Below are positions 28,811 to 39,061 of a stretch of 64,000 nt of DNA, piece after piece. A program made the translations under genes and the position numbers. Source of the DNA: Methylobacterium haplocladii (GTDB lineage: Bacteria; Pseudomonadota; Alphaproteobacteria; Rhizobiales; Beijerinckiaceae); contig NZ_BJZT01000038.1 of the NCBI RefSeq assembly GCF_007992175.1, forward strand, positions 25,213-89,212. Direction: 5' to 3'. Numbering within the stretch: the first letter of the stretch is position 1; each line of letters opens with the position of its first letter. The notes beneath the pieces were generated by a model that saw only the letters and a list, made by a program, of their open reading frames with translations, had not been told where the DNA came from and made no database searches.

Positions 28811-30064
28811 TCACCACAACAGCGCGTGCGGATAGAACCGGATCGTCTCGCCCTCGCTCACCCCCGCCGCGTCATCCAAGAGTTCGGCGAGGCCGTCGCT
28901 CTCGGTCAGCGAGGTGAGGGCGGCGCTGCCGTCCTTCGGGTATTTTTGGGCCGCGACGACACCGTCGGCCCCGGATGCGAGGCTGACGCGAAGGTATTCG
29001 CGGCGGCCGGGCTTCTTGCGGTAACTGAACGCGGCGCGCACGGGCTGCGGCATCAGCGGAACGAGGCTCTGGCCGGCGAGCCGCGCGATGAGCGGGCGCA
29101 CCACGAAGAGCAGCGTGACGTACGCGGCGACGGGATTGCCCGGCAGCCCGACGAAGGGCGTTCGGCCGATCTGGCCCATGGCGACGGGCCGGCCGGGCCG
29201 GATGGCGAGGCGCCAGAAGGCCAGCCGCCCTACCGCCTCGACGGCGGCCTTCACGTGGTCCTCCTCCCCCACCGAGACGCCGCCGGAGGTGAGGATGAGG
29301 TCGTGATCCGCTGACGCGGCCGCGAGCCGGCGCGCCAGGACCTCGGGCTCGTCGCGAAGGATGCCGAGATCGGAGACCGCGACCCCGAGGCGGCGCAGCA
29401 GCGCGCCGAGCATGACGCGGTTCGCATCGTGGATCGCGCCGGGCCGGAGCGTCGCGCCGGGCTCGGTGAGTTCGTCGCCGGTGGAGAACAGCGCGACCCG
29501 CAGGGGGCGGCGCACCGCAAGGCGGTCGAAGCCCACGGCGGCGGCGAGCGCGAGATCCTGCGGCCTCAGGCGACGGCCGGCGGGGATGACGCGGTCACCG
29601 CACCCCACATCCTCACCGGCCCGGCGGCGGTTGGCGCCGAGCTTGAGCCCATGAGGCAGCACGACGCGGTCGTCCCCGGCGCGCACGTCCTCCTGCATGA
29701 ACACGGTGTCGGCGTCGTGGGGCATCGGCGCGCCCGTAAAGATGCGCACCGCCGTGTCACCGGCAAGCACGCCCTCTGCCGAGGCGCCCGCCGTCAGCCG
29801 GCCGCCCAGCGGCAGTACGGTCTCGCCGCCGGGGGCCAGCGCGGCATGGCGCACGGCGTAGCCGTCGACGGCGGCGTTGTCGAAGGGCGGCAGGTCGCCG
29901 GGAGCGCGGCACTCTTCGGCACAGATACGGCTGTCGGCCTGAGCGAGCGGCACCGTTTCGATGCCGGCGACCGCGCAGACCCGGCGCGCGATCAGCGCCA
30001 CGGCTTCGTCGACGGTCATCGGTGCCTCGCCAGCGGCGAAGCAGTCGTCACTCAACTGGGCCAT
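28811..30064 (-). CDS. moeA: MoeA, molybdopterin molybdenumtransferase
   Basis: Inserts molybdate into adenylated molybdopterin, the last step of basic Mo-cofactor synthesis. The 417-residue protein starts MAQLSDDCF...MTVDEAVALI as in other alphaproteobacterial MoeA. It has PPFDNAAVDGYAVR, the domain around IFTGAPMPHDADTVFMQED, the MPT-binding region STGDEL...GAIHDANR, LTSGGVSVGEEDHV, and GLPGNPVAAYV. The frame is open 50 codons upstream without similarity; 30064 is the usual start. Mo enzymes such as formate dehydrogenases are expected users in a methylotroph. Confidence 0.96.
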   Translation of the reverse strand: MAQLSDDCFAAGEAPMTVDEAVALIARRVCAVAGIETVPLAQADSRICAEECRAPGDLPPFDNAAVDGYAVRHAALAPGGETVLPLGGRLTAGASAEGVLAGDTAVRIFTGAPMPHDADTVFMQEDVRAGDDRVVLPHGLKLGANRRRAGEDVGCGDRVIPAGRRLRPQDLALAAAVGFDRLAVRRPLRVALFSTGDELTEPGATLRPGAIHDANRVMLGALLRRLGVAVSDLGILRDEPEVLARRLAAASADHDLILTSGGVSVGEEDHVKAAVEAVGRLAFWRLAIRPGRPVAMGQIGRTPFVGLPGNPVAAYVTLLFVVRPLIARLAGQSLVPLMPQPVRAAFSYRKKPGRREYLRVSLASGADGVVAAQKYPKDGSAALTSLTESDGLAELLDDAAGVSEGETIRFYPHALLW

Positions 30065-30556
30065 TCTGCCGCGCGGGGATCCCGAACCCTGGTCGCCGCA
30101 GCGTATTCCGTATCCGCTGGGGCCGTCCCGGTATCGGCGATGCCGGCCATGCCGTCGAGACCAGACAAGAGAAAGACCCGACGTTGCGAATGTCGGGCCT
30201 TCGGCAGGGTCCACGCTTTCGGGTTCAAGGGTTCTCCGTGAGAAGACCGGGCCAACACCGACGAACCCAGAAGTTCGTCGCAGTCGGCACTCGCCCTCCC
30301 GAAAGCCTCATCCCTGTCGGTGCTGATTCGGTGGATCGTCCGCGTCACCGTCATCGGTGCGCGACGTGGAGAGAACTACGGAAAGACGCATGCGCGAGCC
30401 TCCTTCATCTCTATCCTTCGCCGCTGCGGCCTCAGCTCTGCACCGGCGATGAAGGGATGCTAGGCCCTGATTCGGTGCCTTGGCAAGGGTTAGTCGGCAC
30501 ACGGAATGGTGATTGCAGGATGTGGCATCAAACCATCGACATCCATGGATAACAAT
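30065..30556. other. Gene-free region upstream of moeA
   Basis: About 490 bases with no convincing gene on either strand. A small CCCGAC...GTCGGG hairpin lies around 30177-30197 on the side nearest moeA and may belong to its leader or to an antisense end. I see no recognised riboswitch. In particular, I could not match a Moco riboswitch core by eye. Confidence 0.4.
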
Positions 30557-30583
30557 AAGGCACCCTTCGACGAAGGATGCCTT
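30557..30583 (-). terminator. Probable terminator of the 60-residue protein gene
   Basis: The inverted repeat AAGGCACCCTT/AAGGATGCCTT (one mismatch) around CGACG lies 31 bases downstream of the 30615 stop on the minus strand. On that strand it is followed by ATTGTTATCC, a weak T-rich tail. Confidence 0.55.
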
Positions 30584-30614
30584 GGAATAATACCTCGATC
30601 GTCGTGCGTGAACG

Positions 30615-30797
30615 CTACGAGATCAGGTCGAGCTTCGCGGCCTGTACGCCGCCGGCGCGGATCTGGTCCGGCAGGGACGCGTAGTCCGCGTACCCGGCCT
30701 CTCGGGCCATCGCGTCGAGAGCGGTCTTCTCGTCATGGGCACTACCGGTCCAGAGAACGGCGCCGCTGGTCTTCTGCTTGATTTGGAAAATGCTCAT
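30615..30797 (-). CDS. Small conserved-looking protein, unknown function
   Basis: A 60-residue protein (starts MSIFQIKQKTSGAVLW, ends AAKLDLIS) with a mixed alpha/beta pattern and no membrane segment. It contains EKTALDAMAREAGYADYASLPDQI, a helix-rich stretch of a kind seen in small orphan proteins of Methylobacterium. The start at 30797 has GGACGGTGTCCC upstream. It is divergent from the RND adaptor gene, with 210 bases between them, and a terminator-like hairpin follows. The function is unknown. Confidence 0.68.
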   Translation of the reverse strand: MSIFQIKQKTSGAVLWTGSAHDEKTALDAMAREAGYADYASLPDQIRAGGVQAAKLDLIS

Positions 30798-31007
30798 GGG
30801 ACACCGTCCGGGCAGATCGCGCACTGTACTGGTTAACGTGCGGCCCATCGTCTGGTTGCACTGCACCACTGCGATTGCCGGAGAAATGCCGGGTCCCGCG
30901 TGCTAACATCGCCTGCGCGGCCGGACATGACACGGTCACGCCTTGAAAACGCCGGTCTGGGGCGGGACGAAAGGGCGGCGCGGGGTGCCCGTGAGCGAAG
31001 CGTATCG

Positions 31008-32252
31008 ATGACCCAGACCCGACTCCTTCCCCTGCTGACGGCCGTTCTGATGGCGAGCGCCTGCCCGCCCGCCCGTGCGGCCGAGCCTGCGACCGTGCCG
31101 GATCCGGCCGCGCTGCTGCCGGCCGTGAGCGTCGTGCCCGCCGAGACACGCGAGATCGTCGAGCGCGCGGTGGTCACGGGCACACTGGTGCCGCGCGACG
31201 AGATCCTGGTGGCGCCGGAGGTCGAGGGCCTGCGCATCACAGAACTCCTGGTGGAGGAGGGCGACACGGTCGCCAAGGGCCAGGTGCTCGCCCGCCTGTC
31301 CATCGAGATGATCGAAACGTCGGAAGCCTCGAACGTCGCGGCGATCGCCCGCGCCGAGGCGGCGATCGTCCAGGCCCGAAGCCAGATCACCCAGGCCGAG
31401 GCGGCGAACGTCGAGGCGAAGCAGGCTCTGGAGCGCGCACAGTCCCTGGTGAAGACCGGCAACGCCACGGCGGTGACGCTGGAGCAGCGGGTCTCGACGG
31501 CGCAGGGTGCCGAGGGCCGGCTCGCGGCGGCCAAGGGCGGCCTCGACGCGGCCAAGGCCGATCTCGCCACCGCGCGGGCGCAGGCCAAGGAGATCGGGTT
31601 GCGCCGGGCACGCACCGATATCCGGGCGCCCGAGGCCGGCATCGTCAACCGCCGGACGGCACGCATCGGCGCCACCGCCACCGCCGTGGGCGAGCCGCTG
31701 TTCCGTCTGATCGCCCGCGGCGAGATCGAGCTGGAGGGCGAGGTCCCGGAGACGGCGCTGCCGCGCCTCTCCGCCGGCAACCCGGCCCGGCTCGACCTCG
31801 ACGAGGTCCGCTCGCTCGGCGGCCGGGTGCGAAGAATCTATCCGGAGGTCGACCGGATGACCCGGCTCGGCAAGGTCCGGATCGCACTCGATCCCGATCC
31901 GGCTCTCCATATCGGGGCCTTCGCCCGCGGCAAGGTCGAGGTCGCGCGCCGTACCGGCGTCTCGGTGCCGCTCGCCGCCGTGCTCTACACCGCCGATGGC
32001 GGCGCCACGGTGCTGGTCGTCACCGACGGCAAGGTCGAGGCCCGCAAGGTGACGATCGGCCTGTCGGCGGAAGGCTTTACGGAGGTTCGCTCGGGCGTTG
32101 CATCGAGCGAGTTCGTGGTGGCTCGCGCCGGCTCGTTCCTGCGCGACGGCGACCGGGTGCGCGCCGTGCCGCCGAAAGCGGCGCAGGCCAAGGCCGACGC
32201 TGACAAGACGGAAATCCCGAAGGCCGAACAGGCCTCGGCCGAGCCCCGCTGA
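31008..32252 (+). CDS. RND efflux periplasmic adaptor (membrane fusion protein)
   Basis: Periplasmic adaptor linking an RND pump to an outer-membrane channel. The 414-residue protein has a signal peptide (MTQTRLLPLLTAVLMASACPPARA, with a possible lipobox-like SAC). It then has a first half-lipoyl segment (GTLVPRDEILVAPEVEG), an alpha-helical hairpin (about residues 105-185), a second half-lipoyl segment (TDIRAPEAGIVNRR), a beta-barrel and a membrane-proximal domain. It is in an operon with the RND pump 11 bases downstream. No outer-membrane factor gene is present here. The start at 31008 gives the signal sequence. Confidence 0.92.
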   Translation: MTQTRLLPLLTAVLMASACPPARAAEPATVPDPAALLPAVSVVPAETREIVERAVVTGTLVPRDEILVAPEVEGLRITELLVEEGDTVAKGQVLARLSIEMIETSEASNVAAIARAEAAIVQARSQITQAEAANVEAKQALERAQSLVKTGNATAVTLEQRVSTAQGAEGRLAAAKGGLDAAKADLATARAQAKEIGLRRARTDIRAPEAGIVNRRTARIGATATAVGEPLFRLIARGEIELEGEVPETALPRLSAGNPARLDLDEVRSLGGRVRRIYPEVDRMTRLGKVRIALDPDPALHIGAFARGKVEVARRTGVSVPLAAVLYTADGGATVLVVTDGKVEARKVTIGLSAEGFTEVRSGVASSEFVVARAGSFLRDGDRVRAVPPKAAQAKADADKTEIPKAEQASAEPR

Positions 32253-32263
32253 GGACGTCAGCC

Positions 32264-35200
32264 ATGCGCCTCAACGTCTCGGCCTGGGCGATCCGCAAGC
32301 CGATCCCGTCCCTCGTCTTGTTCATGGTGCTGATGGTGCTGGGGCTGGTGAGCTTCCGCTCGCTGCCGATCACCCGCTTCCCGAACATCGACATCCCGAT
32401 CGTCTCGGTGACGATCACCCAGTCCGGCGCCGCGCCCTCCGAGCTTCAGACCCAGGTCACGAAGTGGGTCGAGGATTCGGCGGCGGGGGTGAAGGGCGTC
32501 AAGCACGTCCTCTCGGCGATCTCCGAGGGATCGTCGGTCACCACCATCGAGTTCCGCCTGGAGGTGAACCAGGACCGCGCCGTCAACGACGTGAAGGAAG
32601 CGATCAACAAGATCCGCATCAACCTTCCGCGCACCATCGACGAGCCGATCATCAGCCGCGTCGAGATCGCCGGCCTGCCGATCATGATCTACGGCGCCTC
32701 GGCGCCGGCGATGACGCCGGAGGACCTGTCCTGGTTCGTCGACGACGTCGTGGCCCGGCAGGTTCAGGGCGTGAAGGGCGTCGGCGGCGTCGAGCGCCTC
32801 GGCGGCGTCGCCCGCGAGATCCGCGTCACGCTGAAGCCCGACCGGCTTCTGGCCCTCGGCATCACCGCGGCCGACGTGAACCGTCAGGTCCGGCTCACCT
32901 CCGCCGACATGGCCGGCGGGCGCGGCGAACTCGCCGGCGGCGAGCAGTCGATCCGCACGCTCGGCGGTTCGGCGAGCCTCGAGACGCTCGGCGCGACCTC
33001 CATCGTCGTTCCGGGCGGCCGCAAGGTCCGGCTCGACGAACTCGCGACGCTGGTCGACAGCGCCGAAGAGCCGCGCACCTTCGCCCGCTTCAACGGCGAG
33101 CCCGTGGTGGCCTTCGCCATCTCGCGCTCCAGCGGTGCCAGCGACGCCGAGGTTTCGGTCGGGGTCGCCAAGAAGATCGCGGAGTTGCACGCCTCCAACC
33201 CCGGGGTCCGCTTCGACGTGATCGACACCAGCGTCACCGGCACCATCGGCAACTACCACTCGGCGATGCTGGGGCTCCTCGAAGGCGCCGCTCTCGCCGT
33301 CGTCGTGGTGTTCCTCTTCCTGCGCGACTGGCGGGCGACGCTCATCGCAGCGGTGGCCCTGCCGCTCTCGGTCCTGCCGACCTTCTGGGTAATGAGCGCG
33401 CTCGGCTTCTCGCTGAATGCAGTCAGCCTGCTCGCGATCACGCTGGTGACCGGCATCCTCGTCGACGACGCCATCGTCGAGATCGAGAACATCGTCCGTC
33501 ACATGCGGCTCGGGAAATCGCCCTACCGCGCGGCGCTCGAGGCGGCCGACGAGATCGGGCTGGCCGTCATCGCCATCACCGCGACGATCATCGCGATCTT
33601 CGCGCCGGTCTCGTTCATGGGCGGCATCGCCGGGCAGTATTTCAAGCAGTTCGGCCTGACCATCGCCGCCGCGGTCTTCATCTCGCTGCTGGTGGCGCGG
33701 CTGATCACGCCGCTGCTCGCCGCCTACTTCCTGCGCGATGCCGGTCACGAGGAGCACGAGGGGCCGGTGCTGCGGGCCTATGCCCGCGTCGTCACCTGGT
33801 CGGTGCGCCACAAGTTCGTCACGCTGGTGCTCGGCCTCGGCTGCTTCGCCGGCTCGATCGCCTCGGCCGGACTGCTGCCGGCGGGCTTCATCCCGGCGGA
33901 GGATGCGGCGCGCACGATGTTCGTGGTCGAGCTGCCCCCCGGCGCCCGGCTCAACGACACCGTCACGGTGGCCGACGAGATCGTGGACAAGATCCGGGCG
34001 CTCCCCGAGGTGCGCAGCGTCTTCGTCGACGGCGGCCGCCAGCTGCCCGGCAAGAAAGAGGTCCGGCTCGCCAGCCTGACCATCAACCTGACCCCGAAGA
34101 ACACCCGCCACCTCACGCAGAAGCAGGTCGACGGCAAGGTCGCGGACATCCTGCGGCAGGTGCCGGACATCCGCTTCTGGGCCCTGCGCGAGGGCGGCCA
34201 GCGCGACCTCGCGCTCATCGTCACCGGCCAGGACAAGGCGGAGGTCGCCGAGATCGCCGCCCGGCTCCAGCGCGAAGCCGCGGCCGTGCCGCACCTCGTC
34301 AACGTGATGTCCACGGCGCCGCTCGACCGCACCGAGATCCGCATCACGCCGAAGGCCGGCATCGCCGCCGATCTCGGCGTCTCCACCGACCTCATCGCCG
34401 AGACGGTCCGCGTCGGCACCATCGGCGACATCGCGGCGAACCTCGCCAAGTTCAACGCCAAGGATCGGCAGGTCCCGATCCGGGTGCAGCTTCCCGAATC
34501 GCTGCGCGGAAAGCTCTCCGAGCTCGAAGCCCTGAAGGTGCCGGTGAAGGCGGGCGCGGCCGTACCGCTCTCCACCGTGGCCGACCTCTCCCTCGGCCGC
34601 GGCCCCACCGCGATCGACCGCTACGACCGCTCGGTCCGCGTCGCCATCGAGGCCGACATGCAGGGCTCGGACGCCCTTGGCTCGCTCATCGAGCAGATCC
34701 TCGCGCTGCCGGCGGCGAAGAACCTGCCCGAGGGCGTCAGCATCCGCCAGACGGGCGACGCCGAGGTGATGGGCGAGGTCTTCGAGAGCTTCGGGCTCGC
34801 CATGGGAGCCGGGCTGATGATGGTCTTCGGCGTGCTGGTGCTTCTGTTCGGCAACTTCCTGCAGCCGCTGACCATCCTGTTTTCGCTGCCGCTCTCCATC
34901 GGCGGTGCGATCCTGGGGCTCCTGATCTGCCACATGCCGATCTCGATGCCGGTCGTCATCGGCATCCTGATGCTGATGGGCGTGGTGACCAAGAACGCGA
35001 TCATGCTCGTCGACTTCGCCATCGAGGAGATGGCGCGGGGCGTCGACCGCATCACGGCGATCACCGATGCCGGCCGCAAACGCGCCCGCCCCATCGTGAT
35101 GACCACCATCGCCATGGCCGCCGGCATGGTGCCCTCGGCACTCGCGCTCGGCATCGGCGGCGAATTCCGCGCGCCGATGGCGGTGGCGGTGATCGGCGGC

Positions 35201-35401
35201 CTCATCGTCTCGACCGGTCTGTCGCTGATCTTCGTGCCGGCGATCTTCATCCTGGTGGACGACCTGTCGCGCCTGTTCGTGCGGCTGTTCGCCCGCTTCG
35301 TCGGCGAGCGCGACGACCCCGAGGACGAGATCGGCTACGTGCCGCCGGGCCATGCGGCGAACGAGCCGGGGGTCTACGGCCCGCGCGTGGCTGCGGAGTA
35401 G
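32264..35401 (+). CDS. RND-family efflux permease (AcrB/MdtC-like)
   Basis: Proton-driven inner-membrane exporter of 1045 residues, the family's full length. The N-terminal membrane helix (PIPSLVLFMVLMVLGLVSF) is followed by two large periplasmic loops and two six-helix bundles. The proton-relay motif GILVDDAIVEIENIVRH lies in helix 4, and the second bundle has GVVTKNAIMLVDFAIEE. Substrates may be drugs, dyes or fatty acids; they are not predictable. It is co-transcribed with the adaptor gene. A local regulator is missing; the c-di-GMP genes that follow are probably unrelated in function. Confidence 0.94.
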   Translation: MRLNVSAWAIRKPIPSLVLFMVLMVLGLVSFRSLPITRFPNIDIPIVSVTITQSGAAPSELQTQVTKWVEDSAAGVKGVKHVLSAISEGSSVTTIEFRLEVNQDRAVNDVKEAINKIRINLPRTIDEPIISRVEIAGLPIMIYGASAPAMTPEDLSWFVDDVVARQVQGVKGVGGVERLGGVAREIRVTLKPDRLLALGITAADVNRQVRLTSADMAGGRGELAGGEQSIRTLGGSASLETLGATSIVVPGGRKVRLDELATLVDSAEEPRTFARFNGEPVVAFAISRSSGASDAEVSVGVAKKIAELHASNPGVRFDVIDTSVTGTIGNYHSAMLGLLEGAALAVVVVFLFLRDWRATLIAAVALPLSVLPTFWVMSALGFSLNAVSLLAITLVTGILVDDAIVEIENIVRHMRLGKSPYRAALEAADEIGLAVIAITATIIAIFAPVSFMGGIAGQYFKQFGLTIAAAVFISLLVARLITPLLAAYFLRDAGHEEHEGPVLRAYARVVTWSVRHKFVTLVLGLGCFAGSIASAGLLPAGFIPAEDAARTMFVVELPPGARLNDTVTVADEIVDKIRALPEVRSVFVDGGRQLPGKKEVRLASLTINLTPKNTRHLTQKQVDGKVADILRQVPDIRFWALREGGQRDLALIVTGQDKAEVAEIAARLQREAAAVPHLVNVMSTAPLDRTEIRITPKAGIAADLGVSTDLIAETVRVGTIGDIAANLAKFNAKDRQVPIRVQLPESLRGKLSELEALKVPVKAGAAVPLSTVADLSLGRGPTAIDRYDRSVRVAIEADMQGSDALGSLIEQILALPAAKNLPEGVSIRQTGDAEVMGEVFESFGLAMGAGLMMVFGVLVLLFGNFLQPLTILFSLPLSIGGAILGLLICHMPISMPVVIGILMLMGVVTKNAIMLVDFAIEEMARGVDRITAITDAGRKRARPIVMTTIAMAAGMVPSALALGIGGEFRAPMAVAVIGGLIVSTGLSLIFVPAIFILVDDLSRLFVRLFARFVGERDDPEDEIGYVPPGHAANEPGVYGPRVAAE

Positions 35402-35536
35402 GACAGGGACGGTCGGGGCGGGACGATCCGTCGCGGCGTTGATGCTTCGGAAACCATCACAGGCTAATCTAGCCTCTACCCCTTGCGGATCCGACGTCCC
35501 GTCCAGGCTCCGGGGCGACGGGCGTATGACGGCCCC

Positions 35537-36631
<1,095 letters not shown>

Positions 36632-36730
36632 AACCATTTCGTAAGGAACGAACGCTTAGTCTCCCGAGGAGGACCGGCTCGTGGAGGCCGTGTCTTCGAA
36701 GGCCGAGATCCACGTTCGACCCGGCTGTCC

Positions 36731-37912
36731 ATGCGCGACAATCCCCTCACGTACAGCTTGCCGCGCTGGCGCCTGACCCGCTGGCTCGCCGATGCCGGCC
36801 GGGACGTGCCGCAGGACATCCGCGTCGCGTTGATCGGCAGCCTCTACGGCACGCTGCCGATCTTCTTCGGCGGAGTCGCGAACACCATCGGCGTGGCGGT
36901 GCTGATCGCGCTGCGCATTCCGCATCCGCACGTCCTCGCCTGGCTCGTCCTCGAGATCGCGATCTGCGTGGCCCGGCTCGTGGTCCTCGTGGTCGCGCAG
37001 CACGCCGCGGCGGCGGGGCGGCGCACGCCCACGGACCTCACGCTGCTGCTGGCCCTGGCCTGGTCGGCGAGCCTGGGTCTCGGCGCCCTCGTCAGCCTGG
37101 AGAGCGGCGACTGGGTCTCGGCGACCCTCGCCTGCCTTTCGGCGGCCGGCATGGTCGGGGGAACCTGTTTCCGCAACTTCGCGGCCCCCCGGCTCACCGC
37201 GGCGATGATCGCCCTCACGCTCGGGCCGATCTGCATCGGGGCCGCGGTCGCCGGCGAGCCGATCCTGTATCTCAGCTTCCTGCAGCTTCCGTTCTACATG
37301 CTGGCCATGACGTTGGCGGCCTACCGGTTGAACCGGATGATGGTCGCGACGATGCAGGCCGAGCGCGAGAACGGCTTTCGCGCGCATCACGACGCCCTGA
37401 CCGGCCTGTCGAACCGCTCCGGGCTCGCCGCCGCGATGGAGGCGATGCTGGCCCTGCCGCGCGGGCCGATCGGCCTGCTCTATCTCGACCTCGACGGCTT
37501 CAAGTCCGTCAACGACACCTACGGCCATGCCGTCGGCGACCGCCTGCTCCAACTGGTCGCCGACCGTCTTCGCGAGGAAGCCGGATCGGACGATCTCGCC
37601 GCCCGCATCGGCGGCGACGAGTTCGTCGTGCTCTGCGAGGGCCGGAGCCGCGCCGAACTGATCGGCCTCGGCGAGCGCCTGATCGCGCGGATCTCCGAGC
37701 CCTATGCCTGCGGTCCCGAAGCGCCTGCGCTCGTGAGCGTCAGCGTCGGGATCGCGCAGCGGCCGGAGCACGGCGACGACATGACGAGTCTGCTCCAGGC
37801 CGCCGACCGCGCCCTCTACCGCTCCAAATCCATGGGCAAGGGCCGCTGCACCCTGGCCATGCGAAAGACCCGCGACGCCGCCGGGCCGGCCGAGAACCGC
37901 CGCTCGGCGTGA
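36731..37912 (+). CDS. Membrane-bound diguanylate cyclase (GGDEF)
   Basis: The 393-residue protein has about five or six hydrophobic segments in the first 210 residues, with no recognised sensor fold. A GGDEF domain follows, beginning HHDALTGLSNRSGLAAAM, with an intact GGDEF signature. The I-site positions read GSDD instead of RxxD, so product inhibition is probably lost. It lies directly after the HD-GYP gene and before a convergent arginase-family gene. The signal sensed by the membrane part is unknown. Confidence 0.91.
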   Translation: MRDNPLTYSLPRWRLTRWLADAGRDVPQDIRVALIGSLYGTLPIFFGGVANTIGVAVLIALRIPHPHVLAWLVLEIAICVARLVVLVVAQHAAAAGRRTPTDLTLLLALAWSASLGLGALVSLESGDWVSATLACLSAAGMVGGTCFRNFAAPRLTAAMIALTLGPICIGAAVAGEPILYLSFLQLPFYMLAMTLAAYRLNRMMVATMQAERENGFRAHHDALTGLSNRSGLAAAMEAMLALPRGPIGLLYLDLDGFKSVNDTYGHAVGDRLLQLVADRLREEAGSDDLAARIGGDEFVVLCEGRSRAELIGLGERLIARISEPYACGPEAPALVSVSVGIAQRPEHGDDMTSLLQAADRALYRSKSMGKGRCTLAMRKTRDAAGPAENRRSA

Positions 37913-37919
37913 GCCTCCG

Positions 37920-38903
37920 TCACCCCCGCCGGCGCGCCACGGCTTCGGCGAGCAGGCACAGGATCTCGAACAGCAGCGCGCCGCCGGTGATCGCCGTGAT
38001 GCCGGACGGGTCGAGGGGTGGCGCCACCTCGACGAGATCGGCCCCCGCCCAATCGACCCCGCGAAAGCTGCGCAGCAGGTGCAGCGCCTCGCGGGTGCTG
38101 AAGCCGCCGATCTCGGGCGTGCCCGTCCCCGGCGCGAAGGCGGGATCGAGGGCGTCGATGTCGAAGCTCAGATAGGCGGGCGCCGCGCCGACGATGGCGC
38201 GGGCCTCGGCCGCCACCTCCGGCAGGCCGCGGGCGCAAACCTCCTCCATCTCCACGATCCGGATACCCTGCGCCAGCGCCCAGGCCCGCTCGTCCGCCGC
38301 GTCGAGGCTGCCGCGGATGCCGATCTGCACGCAGCGGCGCGGGTCGAGCACGCCGTCCTCCACCGCGCGGCGGAACGGCGTGCCGTGGGTGAGACGTGAA
38401 CCGCCGTACTGGCCGTCGTCGGTGTCGCTGTGGGCATCGATGTGGATCAGCCCGAGCGGCTGTCCGGCGCCGAGTGCCCGCAGCACCGGATAGGTCAGGA
38501 GATGATCGCCGCCGACCGAGAGCGGCACGATCCCGGCCGTCACGAGGGGCGCGTGGAACGCCTCGATCCGACGCACGGTCTCGGCCACGTCCACCGGGTT
38601 GACCGGCACGTCACCGAGATCGGCGCAGGCCGCGAGCGCGTAGGGCGCGATGCCGGTGGCGTGGTTGACCGCCCGCGTCCCCGTCGAGGCCTCGCGCACC
38701 CCGCGCGGGCCGAACCGCGCCCCGGGGCGGTTGGTGGTGGCGCCGTCGAAGGGAATGCCGATCAGGCCGATCTCGATCGCCCCCGGCGCCACCTCCGGAT
38801 CGAGCACCGGCAGCCGCATGAAGCTCGGCACGCCGGAGAAGCGCGGCGTGTCCATGCCGGAGGCCGGCCGGAACCGGGCGAGCCTGTCCGCATGCTCGGC
38901 CAT
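37920..38903 (-). CDS. Arginase/agmatinase family ureohydrolase
   Basis: Mn2+-dependent hydrolase of 327 residues releasing urea from a guanidino compound. Metal ligands are visible in SVGGDHLLTYP, HIDAHSDTDDG and SFDIDALDPAFAPGTGTPEIGG, and RPGARFGPRGVR is also typical. It is closest in style to SpeB-like agmatinase/guanidinobutyrase proteins. The substrate (agmatine, guanidinobutyrate or guanidine-type) cannot be set from sequence. It is a single gene with its own start behind GGGGAGACACGCC, convergent with the GGDEF gene. Confidence 0.9.
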   Translation of the reverse strand: MAEHADRLARFRPASGMDTPRFSGVPSFMRLPVLDPEVAPGAIEIGLIGIPFDGATTNRPGARFGPRGVREASTGTRAVNHATGIAPYALAACADLGDVPVNPVDVAETVRRIEAFHAPLVTAGIVPLSVGGDHLLTYPVLRALGAGQPLGLIHIDAHSDTDDGQYGGSRLTHGTPFRRAVEDGVLDPRRCVQIGIRGSLDAADERAWALAQGIRIVEMEEVCARGLPEVAAEARAIVGAAPAYLSFDIDALDPAFAPGTGTPEIGGFSTREALHLLRSFRGVDWAGADLVEVAPPLDPSGITAITGGALLFEILCLLAEAVARRRG

Positions 38904-39061
38904 GGCGTGTCTCCCCGACGCGGGACCTCGTCCCGGTTTCCCCCATCAAGCAGCCTGGCGGGTGCTCCCGCAAGGGTGCCCGCGAATCATCCGATCCGTG
39001 CAGGCGCACGAAAAAGCGCAACGGAATCAAAGCGGCGCTGCCGATATGGTATCATGGGCGC

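Noticed and set aside
30065..30614. A molybdenum-cofactor riboswitch before moeA
   Set aside because: The region lacks the multi-helix conserved core that I would expect; only short simple hairpins are seen.
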